From: CAWIJJ01 sp963836425
Lineage (GTDB): Bacteria > Acidobacteriota > Terriglobia > Bryobacterales > Bryobacteraceae
DNA length: 64,000 bases
NCBI GenBank assembly: GCA_963836425.1
Contig: CAWIJJ010000006.1
Location: 620,001 to 684,000, forward strand
Direction of reading: 5' to 3'
Of the stretch, positions 9,355 through 17,377 are shown one piece after another (the first letter of the stretch is position 1; each line of letters opens with the position of its first letter). The position numbers and the translations under genes are program-made. Below the pieces are notes generated by a model. The model had not been told where the DNA came from. It worked only from the letters and a program-made list of their open reading frames with translations, and did not search any database.

Positions 9355-9689
9355 TGTCCAACCCGAACTACCTGGGCGAATTTGAACTCCTGGTCATGCT
9401 TGCGGTGATCCGGCTTGGGGAGGGCGCGTATGGGGTGCCCATCTCGCGGGAGATCGAACAGGAAACCGGGCGTGACGTGGCATTTGGCACCGTCTACTCC
9501 ACCCTGGACCGACTCCAGAAGAAGGGCTTGCTCCGTTCTCATCTCGGCGATGCAACTCCGGAAAGAGGTGGCAGAGCCAAGCGATATTTCCGAGTCACTT
9601 CAACCGGCTTGCGGACGGTACGGGAAACGAAGCAGAGCTTGATCAGACTTTGGCGGGGTCTTCGGGAACTGGAAGGAGGAGTGGCATGA
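9354..9689 (+). CDS. PadR family transcriptional regulator
   Basis: 111 residues, the usual short PadR form. The winged-helix N-terminus reads 'YLGEFELLVMLAVIRL', 'YGVPISREIEQETGRDVAFGTVYSTLDRLQKKGLL', followed by a wing and the 'RGGRAKRYFRVTSTGLRTV' strand, all standard for PadR. PadR genes next to ADOP permeases are typical of Acidobacteria, and PadR proteins usually repress the neighbouring transport genes. Its stop overlaps the next gene by ATGA, so the two are translationally coupled. Possible operators lie at its own start and upstream of the second permease. Confidence 0.9.
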   Translation: MSNPNYLGEFELLVMLAVIRLGEGAYGVPISREIEQETGRDVAFGTVYSTLDRLQKKGLLRSHLGDATPERGGRAKRYFRVTSTGLRTVRETKQSLIRLWRGLRELEGGVA

Positions 9690-10297
9690 GGGCATCGCAT
9701 GTAGTGGTAGTGTGGCTGTTTGAACGTCTGGGTCTGGACGATGCGCTTGCCGGGGACCTCTTCGAGGAACGCGCACGAGGGCGCTCGACGATCTGGTATT
9801 GGAAGCAGGTTCTGTTCGCTATCCGGACCGGCATGTGGGCCGCAGTTTTCAGCCATAAGGCGCTCGCTTTACGCGCGGTGGCCACGGGCTGCGCGGTCAA
9901 TGCGGTGTGGCTCTTTCTCTGGTCGAGATTCCTGCATCTTGGGCTGCCCGTGTCGCCACCCTACACGAAGCGGTTAGTAATTGAATCCGTGGCCTGCCTT
10001 TTGATAATCCTGCTCACGCAAACAGTAACGGGTTGGATTGTGGCCCGGACCCATGGCGCGCTCGCGATTCCAATGGTAGTTGTGTTTGTGACGTGGCTGG
10101 TGCTGTGGTACGTGGGCGGCACCCTGTCCGGCAACCAACCGAGAATCCTTCCGCATCTTGCGTGGTATCTCACACCGATTTCTACGGTGGCCGCCGGCCT
10201 CCTCATTGGAGGCATCGCCGGCGCGCGCCCGAAGGGACAGTCATCTTCGCCGACGCCGTTTCGCGCGTTTTGGCGGCGGCGTCTCCGCAACAGTTGA
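9686..10297 (+). CDS. Integral membrane protein coupled to padR
   Basis: 203 residues from the ATG that overlaps the padR stop. A soluble N-terminal part (about 1-50, 'WLFERLGLDDALAGDLFEE') resembles the short permease-prefix segment seen in PadR-linked proteins. Then come about four hydrophobic segments (around 57-80, 95-115, 122-142, 158-175). In Acidobacterial PadR-ADOP loci such small membrane proteins are frequent; the role is unknown. The C-terminus is Arg/Ser-rich and may be slightly longer than in relatives. Confidence 0.65.
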   Translation: MRASHVVVVWLFERLGLDDALAGDLFEERARGRSTIWYWKQVLFAIRTGMWAAVFSHKALALRAVATGCAVNAVWLFLWSRFLHLGLPVSPPYTKRLVIESVACLLIILLTQTVTGWIVARTHGALAIPMVVVFVTWLVLWYVGGTLSGNQPRILPHLAWYLTPISTVAAGLLIGGIAGARPKGQSSSPTPFRAFWRRRLRNS

Positions 10298-10689
10298 TTT
10301 CTGACTGGCCGCTGACGGCGGCTGGGAAGTGGAGTTCGGCGGCGCTGTTGGGTGGCGGTTGCAAGGTGACCTGACAGCCGAGACTGGCAAGCCGGCCCAC
10401 CAAGCGCGTTGCTATCCGGAAGCTTCGGAGCGGATCGGTGGCCGGCGGAACATGGCCGCGACTTCTTCGATGAGACCACCAGGAACGAGATGGAAATTTC
10501 TTCGATCGGCAAAATAGCTGATCGAGGAAGTGCTCGCAGGTTCGGTGGCGCCCGGTCGTCCGCTGCAACCGGCCGAATTCTCCTGAGCCGGTTTCAGCGA
10601 GGCCTCGCAGGAGTTCTGCGCGCAGGCCGCTTCGGGTTGTGTGCCTCCGGGTGGGGGTTCCGGCCTCGGTTCAGGAGGGCTCCTTCTCC
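10298..10689. other. Intergenic stretch with no gene seen
   Basis: About 390 bp between the membrane protein and the promoter of the second permease. Open frames here have poor coding character and no ribosome-binding site. It may be a decayed fragment of a longer gene or a regulatory leader; I see no repeat or RNA motif in it. Confidence 0.5.
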
Positions 10690-10736
10690 TTGTCAAATTA
10701 GGAGAGGGCGCGATATACTCCTAATCAGACTAGGAG
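10690..10736 (+). promoter_or_regulatory. Promoter with three TAGGAG operator half-sites for the second permease
   Basis: A good sigma-70 promoter: TTGTCA (10690-10695), 18-bp spacer, TATACT (10714-10719). ATTAGGAG (10697-10704) and CTCCTAAT (10718-10725) form a perfect inverted repeat straddling the -10 region, and a third half-site CTAGGAG follows at 10730-10736. The permease ATG is at 10747. The arrangement suggests a repressor; which protein binds is not shown by the sequence. Confidence 0.6.
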
Positions 10737-10746
10737 AGAGCCGGAG

Positions 10747-13425
10747 ATGTGGCAGCGCTGTCGTTCCTTCTTCAGGGCCTGGACGGGCCGGCGGGATTTC
10801 GAGCGGGGCATGACGGAGGAGTTGCGATTCCACCTGGAGGCGCGGGCGGCGCATCTGGTGCGGGCCGGTCTTTCTGCGGCGGAAGCGGCGCGGCGGGCGC
10901 GCATCGAGTTTGGGAGCGCCGGCAGGATCGAGGAGGAATGCCGGGAGGCGCGGGGCATCCACGTGGTGGAGGCCGTTCTGCGGCAGGGACGTTATGCGGT
11001 GCGCACGCTGCGCAAATCGCCGGCATTCACGGCCACGGTGCTGCTGACGCTGGCGGTGACGATGGGAGCGAACCTGACCATCTTCGCGGTGATGGACGCC
11101 GTGCTGCTGCGGCCGCTGCCGTTTCCCGAAGCGGACCGGCTGGTCACGATGTACAACACGTACCCGAAGGCGGGGGTGGACCGGGACGGCTCGTCGGTGA
11201 CCAACTATTACGAGCGCAGGGGGCGGATTGCGGCGGTCGAATCGATGGCGCTCTACCGGCCGGGGGCGGCGATCGCGGGGGAACCGGGAGCGACGGAACG
11301 CGAAGCGGTCATGCGGGTGACGCCGGATTTCTTCGCGACCCTGGGGATCGGGCCGGCCGTGGGGCGGGTGTTTGCCGAGGATGAGACGACGCACCAGGCC
11401 GACGGCGTGGCCATCGTGACGGACCGGTACTGGCAAGAGCGGATGAACGGCGGGGAGATCGCGGGCCGGCGCATCCGGCTGGACGGAGTGGAGAAGAGAG
11501 TGGTGGGCGTGCTGCCGCCCGGGTTCCGTTTTCTTTCGTCGGAGGCGCGCATTTATCTGCCGCTCGAATCGAGCCCGGCCGAGCGCACGCCGGCAGAGCG
11601 GCACCACGGGGGGAACACCACGCAACTGATCGCGCGGCTGCGGCGGGGTGCATCGATCGCGGAGGCGCAGGCCCAGATCGACGCCCAGAACAACGCGCTG
11701 GAGGCGAACGGACCGCAGGGGAAAGCGATGGCGGAGGCGGGCTTCCGTTCGCTGGTGAAGTCTCTGCACGCGGACCACGTGGCGGCGGTTCGTCCCACGC
11801 TGCTGGTGTTGCAGGGAGGCGTGCTGGTGCTGCTGCTCACAGGCATGGTGAACCTGGTGAACCTGCTGCTGGTGCGGGCCAGCGGGCGGGCGAAAGAGGT
11901 GGCGGTGCGGCGGGCGCTGGGGGCGAGCCGGGCACACATCCTGGCGGAGGGGCTGGTGGAGACGGCGGTGCTGGCGGCGATGGGAGGGCTGCTGGGCTTT
12001 GCGGGCGCGCTGGCAGGGACGCGCGGGCTATCGATCTTCGGCGTGGACCGGCTGCCGCTGGGGGCGGACATCGAACTGAACGGACGGATTGCGCTGGCCG
12101 CACTGGCGGCAGCGATTGCGACCGGCATGCTGCTGGCGGCGCCGATTGCGTGGTTCAACCTGCGCGGCCATTTGAGCCCGGCGCTCGGAGCAGAGACGCG
12201 CGGGGGAACGGCGGGCCGCGCGGTACACCGGCTGCGCCACGGCTTCCTGGTGGCGCAGTTCGCGATGGCGACGATGCTGCTGAGCGGGGCGGGACTGCTG
12301 GCGGTGAGCCTCAAGCAAGCCATGGCCATAGAGCCCGGCTTCCGGCCCGGGAACGTTTTGACGGGGCAGATTTCGATGCCCTGGAGCGGCTATAAGACCA
12401 GCCAGTCGCGGGTAGCCTTTGCCGAGCGGGTGATGCAGGAGGCGGGACGGCTGCCGGGGGTGCAGGCTACGGGTGTGGTTACGAATCTGCCGTTCAGCGG
12501 GGTTTCGGGGAAGAGCGCGGCGACGGTGAAGGGACATGTACTGAAACCGGGGGAGTCGCCGCACGCAGTCTACTCGTACGGGGTGGCGGGGGATTATTTT
12601 CGGGCAATGGGATTCACGCTGCGGGCGGGGCGGTTTCTGACGGAAGCGGATTCGAGCCGCGGCGCGCGGGTGTGCGTGGTGGACGACGTATTCGCGGGCG
12701 CGCGCTGGCCGGGACAGGGCGCGCTTGGGAGGCAGTTATGGCTGGGCTACCGGGAGCATCCCGAACAGGCCGATGCGGCCGAACTGTTCACGGTAGTGGG
12801 GGTGGTGGGGCGGGTCAAGCAGGCCGGACTCACCGAGGATCCGCTGCCGGGCGCGGTCTACTATCCGTACGTATTTCTTGCGGACGCAAACGTCTTTGTA
12901 GCTGCGCGGACGACGCTGGCTCCGGAGTCCTTCGCGCTCGAATTGCAGAAGGTGGTGCGGCGCGCCGATGCGGACATTCCGGTGACGGAGATCCGGTCGA
13001 TGCCGGCGAGGATTTCCGAGAGCCTGGAGACGCGGCGGGCGCCGGCGCTGCTGGCTGGAATTTTCGCGGGGATGGCGCTGCTGCTGGCGGCGGTGGGCAC
13101 ATACGGCGTGGTCAGTTATGCGGTGTCGCAACGGCGGCGGGAGATCGGGGTGCGGATGGCGCTGGGCGCGACGCCGGGGCAGATCCGGCGTCAGTTCTTC
13201 GGGCTTGCCGTGCGGCTGTTGATTCCAGGCACGGCGTTCGGACTTGCCGGCGCGGCGCTGGCGGGGCGCGCGATGCAGGCGGTGCTGTTCGATGTGGGCG
13301 GAGTGGACGTGGCGGTAATGGGCGCGGCGGCGGGGGCGATGGGGCTGGTGTCGCTGGCGGCAACGCTGGCACCGTCGCGGCGGGCGGCGTGGATGTCGCC
13401 GCTCGAGGCGCTCTCGGGGGAGTGA
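10747..13425 (+). CDS. ABC transporter permease, ADOP type with N-terminal permease-prefix domain
   Basis: 892 residues. Unlike the first permease it opens with a soluble 'permease prefix' domain (about 1-75: 'DFERGMTEELRFHLEARAAHL', 'EAARRARIEFG'), a known feature of Acidobacterial ADOPs. Two MacB/FtsX halves follow: the first helix near residues 95-120 ('LTLAVTMGANLTIFAVMDAVLLRPLPF'), a periplasmic domain, helices with 'VRASGRAKEVAVRRALGASRAH', a second periplasmic domain, and terminal helices ('QRRREIGVRMALGATPGQIRRQ'). No ATPase is adjacent. Preceded by a strong, probably repressible promoter. Confidence 0.85.
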   Translation: MWQRCRSFFRAWTGRRDFERGMTEELRFHLEARAAHLVRAGLSAAEAARRARIEFGSAGRIEEECREARGIHVVEAVLRQGRYAVRTLRKSPAFTATVLLTLAVTMGANLTIFAVMDAVLLRPLPFPEADRLVTMYNTYPKAGVDRDGSSVTNYYERRGRIAAVESMALYRPGAAIAGEPGATEREAVMRVTPDFFATLGIGPAVGRVFAEDETTHQADGVAIVTDRYWQERMNGGEIAGRRIRLDGVEKRVVGVLPPGFRFLSSEARIYLPLESSPAERTPAERHHGGNTTQLIARLRRGASIAEAQAQIDAQNNALEANGPQGKAMAEAGFRSLVKSLHADHVAAVRPTLLVLQGGVLVLLLTGMVNLVNLLLVRASGRAKEVAVRRALGASRAHILAEGLVETAVLAAMGGLLGFAGALAGTRGLSIFGVDRLPLGADIELNGRIALAALAAAIATGMLLAAPIAWFNLRGHLSPALGAETRGGTAGRAVHRLRHGFLVAQFAMATMLLSGAGLLAVSLKQAMAIEPGFRPGNVLTGQISMPWSGYKTSQSRVAFAERVMQEAGRLPGVQATGVVTNLPFSGVSGKSAATVKGHVLKPGESPHAVYSYGVAGDYFRAMGFTLRAGRFLTEADSSRGARVCVVDDVFAGARWPGQGALGRQLWLGYREHPEQADAAELFTVVGVVGRVKQAGLTEDPLPGAVYYPYVFLADANVFVAARTTLAPESFALELQKVVRRADADIPVTEIRSMPARISESLETRRAPALLAGIFAGMALLLAAVGTYGVVSYAVSQRRREIGVRMALGATPGQIRRQFFGLAVRLLIPGTAFGLAGAALAGRAMQAVLFDVGGVDVAVMGAAAGAMGLVSLAATLAPSRRAAWMSPLEALSGE

Positions 13426-13537
13426 GCGCTTGTTTTTTCGAGGCTCTTTGATAATGTGGAGGGTTGGAGCGTGATTGAAGATCCGATCCCGAAAGTTCGA
13501 CGGCCGCTGCGCCCGTCACAGAGGATATAGTCCGGCG

Positions 13538-13726
13538 GTGGACGGCCGCGGCGGAATTCGAGGAAACTGCGCGCGGTGCAACCTGCTGTGCGACATCTGG
13601 GAAGCTTCGATTCGATTGAACCAGCTCATCCGCAAATTCGATCCGAACCATGACGATTTGCAGAAGCCACGGGCTGCGCCGGCGTTGGGGCCGGACCCGA
13701 GACAGATGAGCCTGATCGTAGATTGA
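13538..13726 (+). CDS. Small CxxC-containing protein upstream of the TIR gene
   Basis: 62 residues if started at GTG 13538, which has GAGGA about 12 bases upstream; an in-frame TTG at 13475 would add 21 residues. The core 'NCARCNLLCDIWEASIRLNQLIRKFDPN' has a CxxC plus another Cys, suggesting a small metal knuckle followed by a helix. Its TGA overlaps the TTG start of the TIR gene, so the two are probably cotranslated. I do not recognise the family. A partner role for the TIR protein is inference from coupling only. Confidence 0.45.
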   Translation: MDGRGGIRGNCARCNLLCDIWEASIRLNQLIRKFDPNHDDLQKPRAAPALGPDPRQMSLIVD

Positions 13727-14613
13727 GGGGCGAAGGATTGCCGCCGAAGGGTCAAGCGCGCCGTCCGCAGATTTTCATCAGCCACAGGCATGCGGACGAG
13801 GATGTGGCCGGGGCGCTGGTGGAGTTTCTGGGAGCGGCATTCCACCTTGAGAGCGAATCGATCCGCTGCACGTCGGCACAGCCGTTCCGTCTGTCGCCGG
13901 GCGCGCCGGTCCGGGACTCGCTACGAGAGGACATCGGAAGTGCCGCGGTTGTGCTTGGGGTACTGACGCCGCAGAGCCGGGAATCGAGCTACGTGCAGTT
14001 CGAACTGGGCGCGGCATGGGGGAGGGGCATCCCGTGTTTTCCGCTGCTGGCAAAAGGCGCGACCCGCGCGGACATACCGGGACCGTTCGCCGATCTGCAC
14101 TTCCTGGAGCTATCCGACGAGGGCGACTGCCAGCAACTGCTGGAGGGGCTACGGAGCGTGGCGGGATTGCGGCGGCGCAAGGGATTCGAGGCACAGGCGG
14201 CAAAGAAGGCCAGCGAACTGGCGTTGCGTGCGGGCAGGCGTGATTTGCCGGGCATACGGATCACGAGGCCGGCGCACGGGCAGGCGATTCATGGCCGCGA
14301 TTTCCCGGTGGAGGGGCAATTCGACAGACTGCCGGAAGGAAGCTTCCGGGTGTTTCTGACGAACGCAAACGAAACCAGGATCTGGCCGCAGAAGCGGGTG
14401 GTCTTTCACCCTCATTCCGGAACGTGGGAGGCCAAGGCGAGCCTGCTGGATCAGCCTGCGCACGAAGCTTACCTGATGGTGGCCGAGGTGGGCGAAATGG
14501 GACGCCTGCTGTACGACTACTACACCGAAGTGGGTGAGGCGAAAGACATCCGTGATTATCTACTTGACAACAATCCGGGCGGGAGGCATACTACATATAG
14601 AGGCCGCACATGA
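13723..14613 (+). CDS. TIR-domain protein, C-terminus replaced by transposon sequence
   Basis: Residues 15-140 are a TIR domain: 'PQIFISHRHADEDVAGALVEFL' is the first strand and helix, and 'SYVQFELGAAWG' contains Glu94 in the position of the catalytic NADase glutamate of bacterial TIR proteins. Residues about 185-276 look like a beta-sandwich domain ('FRVFLTNANETRIWPQKRVVF', 'AYLMVAEVGEMGRLLYDYY'). Codon 276 is the last host codon: a transposon begins at 14551 and supplies 20 foreign codons and a stop. The original 23-codon end lies at 18213-18284. The TTG start overlaps the stop of the small upstream gene. NAD hydrolysis or signalling in defence is known for such domains but not shown here. 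Confidence 0.75.
   Translation: MRGEGLPPKGQARRPQIFISHRHADEDVAGALVEFLGAAFHLESESIRCTSAQPFRLSPGAPVRDSLREDIGSAAVVLGVLTPQSRESSYVQFELGAAWGRGIPCFPLLAKGATRADIPGPFADLHFLELSDEGDCQQLLEGLRSVAGLRRRKGFEAQAAKKASELALRAGRRDLPGIRITRPAHGQAIHGRDFPVEGQFDRLPEGSFRVFLTNANETRIWPQKRVVFHPHSGTWEAKASLLDQPAHEAYLMVAEVGEMGRLLYDYYTEVGEAKDIRDYLLDNNPGGRHTTYRGRT
14543..14550 (+). repeat. Left target-site duplication AAGACATC
   Basis: Eight bases directly repeated at 18205-18212 on the other side of the element. IS1595-family elements are known to make 8-bp target duplications. Confidence 0.9.
14551..14576 (+). repeat. Left terminal inverted repeat
   Basis: CGTGATTAT, two variable bases (CT), then ACTTGACAACAATCC. Matches the reverse complement of 18179-18204 except at the two variable bases. 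It contains the -35 hexamer TTGACA. Confidence 0.9.
14564..14592 (+). promoter_or_regulatory. Transposase promoter built into the left inverted repeat
   Basis: Perfect TTGACA (14564-14569) lies within the inverted repeat; 17 bp further is CATACT (14587-14592), a moderate -10. The transposase ATG is at 14610. Confidence 0.6.
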
Positions 14614-15606
14614 ACCTGATAGACGTAGCCAAAAAGTTCGCCACCCCGGAATCCTGCAACGATTTCTTGGAACAGATGCGGTGGCCGGAAGGCGTCGAAT
14701 GCGTTCATTGTGGCGGCAAGCGCGTATCCAAGTATGTCAAGCAGGCGAGCGTCCGTAAGAGCGGTGCCCGCGCTGGCGAAACCGTTCCCTCCCGAATCCT
14801 CTACGTCTGCCTCGATTGCAAGCAACAGTTCAGCGTGACTGAGGGAACGATCTTCAACGACACGCATCTCCCGCTCGAAAAGTGGTTTCATGCCGTGGCT
14901 CTCATGGTGAACGCAAAGAAGGGCGTAAGCGCCCTCCAGTTGAAGCGGGATCTTGGAACGGCCTACAAGACGGCATGGTATCTGGCGATGCGGATTCGCA
15001 AGGCTATGGGCCTTCTAGAAGCAGCCGACGAACGACCTTTGACTGGCACCGTCGAAGCCGACGAGACCTACATGGGCAGCAAGAAATACGACAAGCGCCG
15101 CAAGCGTCCGAAGTACGCGAAAGAGCCGGTGTTTGGCGTGATCGAACGCAATGGCCGCGCAAAGACCTTCCACGTTCCCGCCGTCAACCGCCCACCATGT
15201 CATTGCGAAGTTGGAAGACAATGTAGCCATAGACGCCACAGCCCTCTACACCGATGATTCCCGCCTCAACGAACGGATGCCCGCGAACATCCAAAAGCAC
15301 GAGATAGCCAATCACTCCGCGAAAGAGTGGGTACGCGGCGACGTTCACACTGGCACGATTGATGGATACTGGGGCCTCCTAAGACTCGGTATTATAGGCT
15401 CCTTCCACCAGATCAGCGTGAAGCACCTCAACCGTTACCTCTCCGAGTTCCAGTTCAAGTGGAACCGCAAGAATCCCGAAATCTTCGCCTACGTGGTGGC
15501 CGCGCTCGTGATAGGCACGGCGCTTCCGTATGCCCAACTGATCGCCAAGGTTGAGGCAGAGCAGGATAACGGGCCGGAAGTGGAACTGGACGGCGAACCG
15601 TTCTAG
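14610..15606 (+). pseudogene. IS1595-family (ISXO2-like) transposase, frameshifted
   Basis: About 332 residues across two frames. The N-terminus has the IS1595 zinc ribbon (CVHC near residue 32, CLDC near 70), then 'GTIFNDTHLPLEKWFHAVALMVNAKKGVSALQLKRDLG' and the first catalytic Asp in 'VEADETYMGSKK'. Frame 0 loses homology after 'KTFHVPAVNR' near 15190; the +1 frame continues with 'AHHVIAKLEDN', 'ALYTDDS' (second catalytic Asp), 'VRGDVHTGTIDGYWGLLRLGII' and the C-terminus ending at 15606. Removing one C at about 15190 (AACCGCC to AACGCC) would restore one frame. The ATG overlaps the stop of the TIR frame (ATGA). Programmed shifting is possible but not usual for this family. Confidence 0.85.
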
Positions 15607-15641
15607 CCCCCCAAAAAAAAGAGACAAACAACCCCAAATAA

Positions 15642-15699
15642 TGCTTGCATTGACATTGCAAGCACTGTACGATTGCAAGCATGGACGAAGATGCAAGCA
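15642..15699 (+). promoter_or_regulatory. Four-site TGCAAGCA operator over the P63C gene start
   Basis: TGCTTGCA at 15642-15649 and TGCAAGCA at 15657-15664 form a perfect inverted repeat with TTGACA in its centre; two more TGCAAGCA copies lie at 15674-15681 and 15692-15699. The last two flank the ATG (15681). Start-to-start spacings are 15, 17 and 18 bp. This is what an autoregulatory operator array looks like. Confidence 0.65.
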
Positions 15700-16697
15700 T
15701 CCCAACGGGTCGCGCCCGTGGCGGACACGCTCGCGCTGAAGCGTTAACGCCAGAAGAGCGCAAAGAGATCGCCCGGCGTGCCGCCGCTGCACGGTGGGGC
15801 GACAAGCCGCTACAGGCGACCCACAGGGGCAGTTTCAAAGAGGAATTTGGCATAGATGTCGATTGCTACGTCCTGGATGATGAGGCGAAATCCGCATTCA
15901 TTAGCCAGCGCGGAATGGCCGCCGCCCTCGGATTTAGCTCTCAGGGTGGCGGTCGTTTTCAGAGGTTTTTGAGTGGCAAGACGATCACTCCTTACCTCGG
16001 TCTCGAACTACGGGAGAAACTGGCGAATCCCGTTCTTTTTCAAGGCCCTAGGGTGGTCTCCAGATCCGCCCCGCCGAATAGTACGGTCTATGGCTTTGAC
16101 GTGACGCTGTTGATTGATGTCTGTAAGGCCATCGTTCGAGCCGAGGCTGAGGGAAAGCTGTTGGCGAGCCAAGCGCCGATGGCAAAACAGGCCCATATTA
16201 TCCTGAACGCTTCGGCCAAAGCAGGTATCAAGGGGCTCGTATATGCGCTCGCCGGGTACAACCCCACCGCTCAAGAGGTGATCGCTGCTTTCAAGTTGTT
16301 CGTTAGGGAAGAGGCGAGAGAATACGAGAAGGAATTCCCCGACCAACTCTATGCAGAATGGTATCGACTCTACAACCTGCCCAAGCCGGAACGCAACAAG
16401 CCATGGAAGTTCATGCACCTGACGGTAAATCAGGTCTATCATCCATTGGCCAAGAGCAGCGGAAAGATCCTAAAGCTCACGCGCGACCAGCGAATCTCCA
16501 GCGATTCTCGCCACAAAAGACTGCATCAGTTTCTTTCGGAGATTGGAGTAAAGGCGCTTCGTACTCACCTTGGGCAGCTACTTGGAATTGCCCGGATTTC
16601 AAGATCCAAAGAGCAATACGAAGACCACTTCAGAACTCTATTTGATGAGCAGTTGGAGATGTTCCCGTTAGCGCTCGACGAACAGCAGCCATCGTGA
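15681..16697 (+). CDS. P63C-domain protein (transposon passenger)
   Basis: 338 residues. The N-terminus has a basic helix 'LTPEERKEIARRAAAARWG', likely DNA-binding, followed by a region like phage antirepressor/Rha-type proteins ('SQRGMAAALGFSSQGGGRFQRFLSG') and the C-terminal P63C domain ('AEWYRLYNLPKPERNKPW', 'MHLTVNQVYHPLAKSSGKILKLT', 'RHKRLHQFLSEIGVKALRTHL'). P63C proteins are common on phages and mobile elements; their molecular role is unsettled. The gene starts inside a four-copy TGCAAGCA array, so autoregulation is likely. It is the best-preserved gene of the element and reads in the same direction as the transposase. Confidence 0.75.
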   Translation: MDEDASIPTGRARGGHARAEALTPEERKEIARRAAAARWGDKPLQATHRGSFKEEFGIDVDCYVLDDEAKSAFISQRGMAAALGFSSQGGGRFQRFLSGKTITPYLGLELREKLANPVLFQGPRVVSRSAPPNSTVYGFDVTLLIDVCKAIVRAEAEGKLLASQAPMAKQAHIILNASAKAGIKGLVYALAGYNPTAQEVIAAFKLFVREEAREYEKEFPDQLYAEWYRLYNLPKPERNKPWKFMHLTVNQVYHPLAKSSGKILKLTRDQRISSDSRHKRLHQFLSEIGVKALRTHLGQLLGIARISRSKEQYEDHFRTLFDEQLEMFPLALDEQQPS

Positions 16698-16939
16698 CGG
16701 GGCACAATTCTGGAGGGCGTCTAGCTGGTGCTAGAGCGCGTCTTATCAACGCGAAGTCCTTGGCCGGATCCAGTTCGATTCTGCCGCCCTCCGCTTTCAC
16801 TCTATATCATAAGGATGGATTTATTGAAATTTCAGTTTGGTGGGCAGATAATCAAAATCGGACTTCAGCATACTGGTTGAAAGGGCTGGTTTTCCATGAG
16901 AATCCGAGCGCTGCAAACGCCCGGCGCTACTTCAAATGG

Positions 16940-16970
16940 AAAAAACCCCGGTTAGTGGCCGGGGCTTTCC
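16940..16970 (+). terminator. Intrinsic terminator-like hairpin after the P63C gene
   Basis: CCCCGG (16946-16951) pairs with CCGGGG (16959-16964) across a 7-base loop, preceded by a run of A and followed by CTTT. It can act in both directions. It argues against a longer gene spanning 16694-17077. Confidence 0.55.
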
Positions 16971-17000
16971 AAATCAGCGCTGAAAGGAGGGTAGCAACCC

Positions 17001-17120
17001 TTGGTGGTTACTATTCCGTCCATGGTCGGCTACTCCGCGCCCAAGGGATACCGGATCGCAAGACACCGGAACCTTGAAAACGGCACAGTCGAAGTCCAAC
17101 TTGAGCCTATAAAGCTTTAG
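17001..17120 (+). CDS. Candidate 39-residue protein in the transposon
   Basis: TTG 17001 (or GTG 17004) follows a consensus AAGGAGG at 16984-16990, spacing 10 from TTG. The product includes 'GYRIARHRNLENGTVEVQL' and is basic. A hairpin with 7-bp arms CCCCAGA and TCTGGGG (17129-17135, 17153-17159) follows directly. I do not recognise it. The strong ribosome-binding site is the main support. Confidence 0.35.
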   Translation: MVVTIPSMVGYSAPKGYRIARHRNLENGTVEVQLEPIKL

Positions 17121-17128
17121 TCGGCCTG

Positions 17129-17159
17129 CCCCAGATTGGCCTAGCCCGCCAGTCTGGGG
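17129..17159 (+). other. Hairpin downstream of the 39-residue frame
   Basis: CCCCAGA (17129-17135) and TCTGGGG (17153-17159) are perfect complements; the inner bases can pair further. There is no U-run, so it may be an attenuator or RNA-stability element and not a classical terminator. Confidence 0.35.
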
Positions 17160-17239
17160 TACCCTCAGTATGCGCCGAAACATATTCGCCCGTCAACGGG
17201 GCGAAAGAACATAAAGAAAACGAGGTGTACAATAAAATC

Positions 17240-17377
17240 ATGGCCGAGTCCCTCAAGGTCAAGAAGGAACCATTCGAAGCCGTAATCCGGGCTCTGCTGA
17301 AGACGCCTCCGATGCCTGCCAGCGATATACCGCGCAAGCTTGCGGAAAAGGCAAAGCGGGCGAAGAAACGCGGCTAA
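17240..17377 (+). CDS. Small basic protein (45 residues) in the transposon
   Basis: ATG 17240 to TAA 17375-17377. The sequence is strongly coding-like: 'KVKKEPFEAVIRALLKTPPM' followed by a Lys/Arg/Ala-rich tail. Short proteins with a 'FxAVixxLLxTPPMP' core accompany some transposons and plasmids and may be toxin-antitoxin or regulatory relics; that is a vague resemblance only. A TACAAT -10-like hexamer lies at 17228-17233. Its stop overlaps the stop of the convergent membrane-protein gene by 3 bp. Confidence 0.5.
   Translation: MAESLKVKKEPFEAVIRALLKTPPMPASDIPRKLAEKAKRAKKRG

Noticed and set aside
14610..15606. Programmed ribosomal frameshift in the transposase
   Set aside because: No slippery heptamer such as A6G lies at the junction near 15190, and a single extra C explains the break.
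15642..15699. CRISPR-like array
   Set aside because: The four TGCAAGCA copies are 8-mers at 15-18 bp intervals, alternate in orientation and overlap a start codon; this is an operator, with no repeat-spacer structure.
16694..17077. 127-residue frame after the P63C gene
   Set aside because: It starts on a GTG overlapping the P63C stop but runs through a terminator-like hairpin (16940-16970) and a consensus ribosome-binding site for another frame. Probably not a gene.
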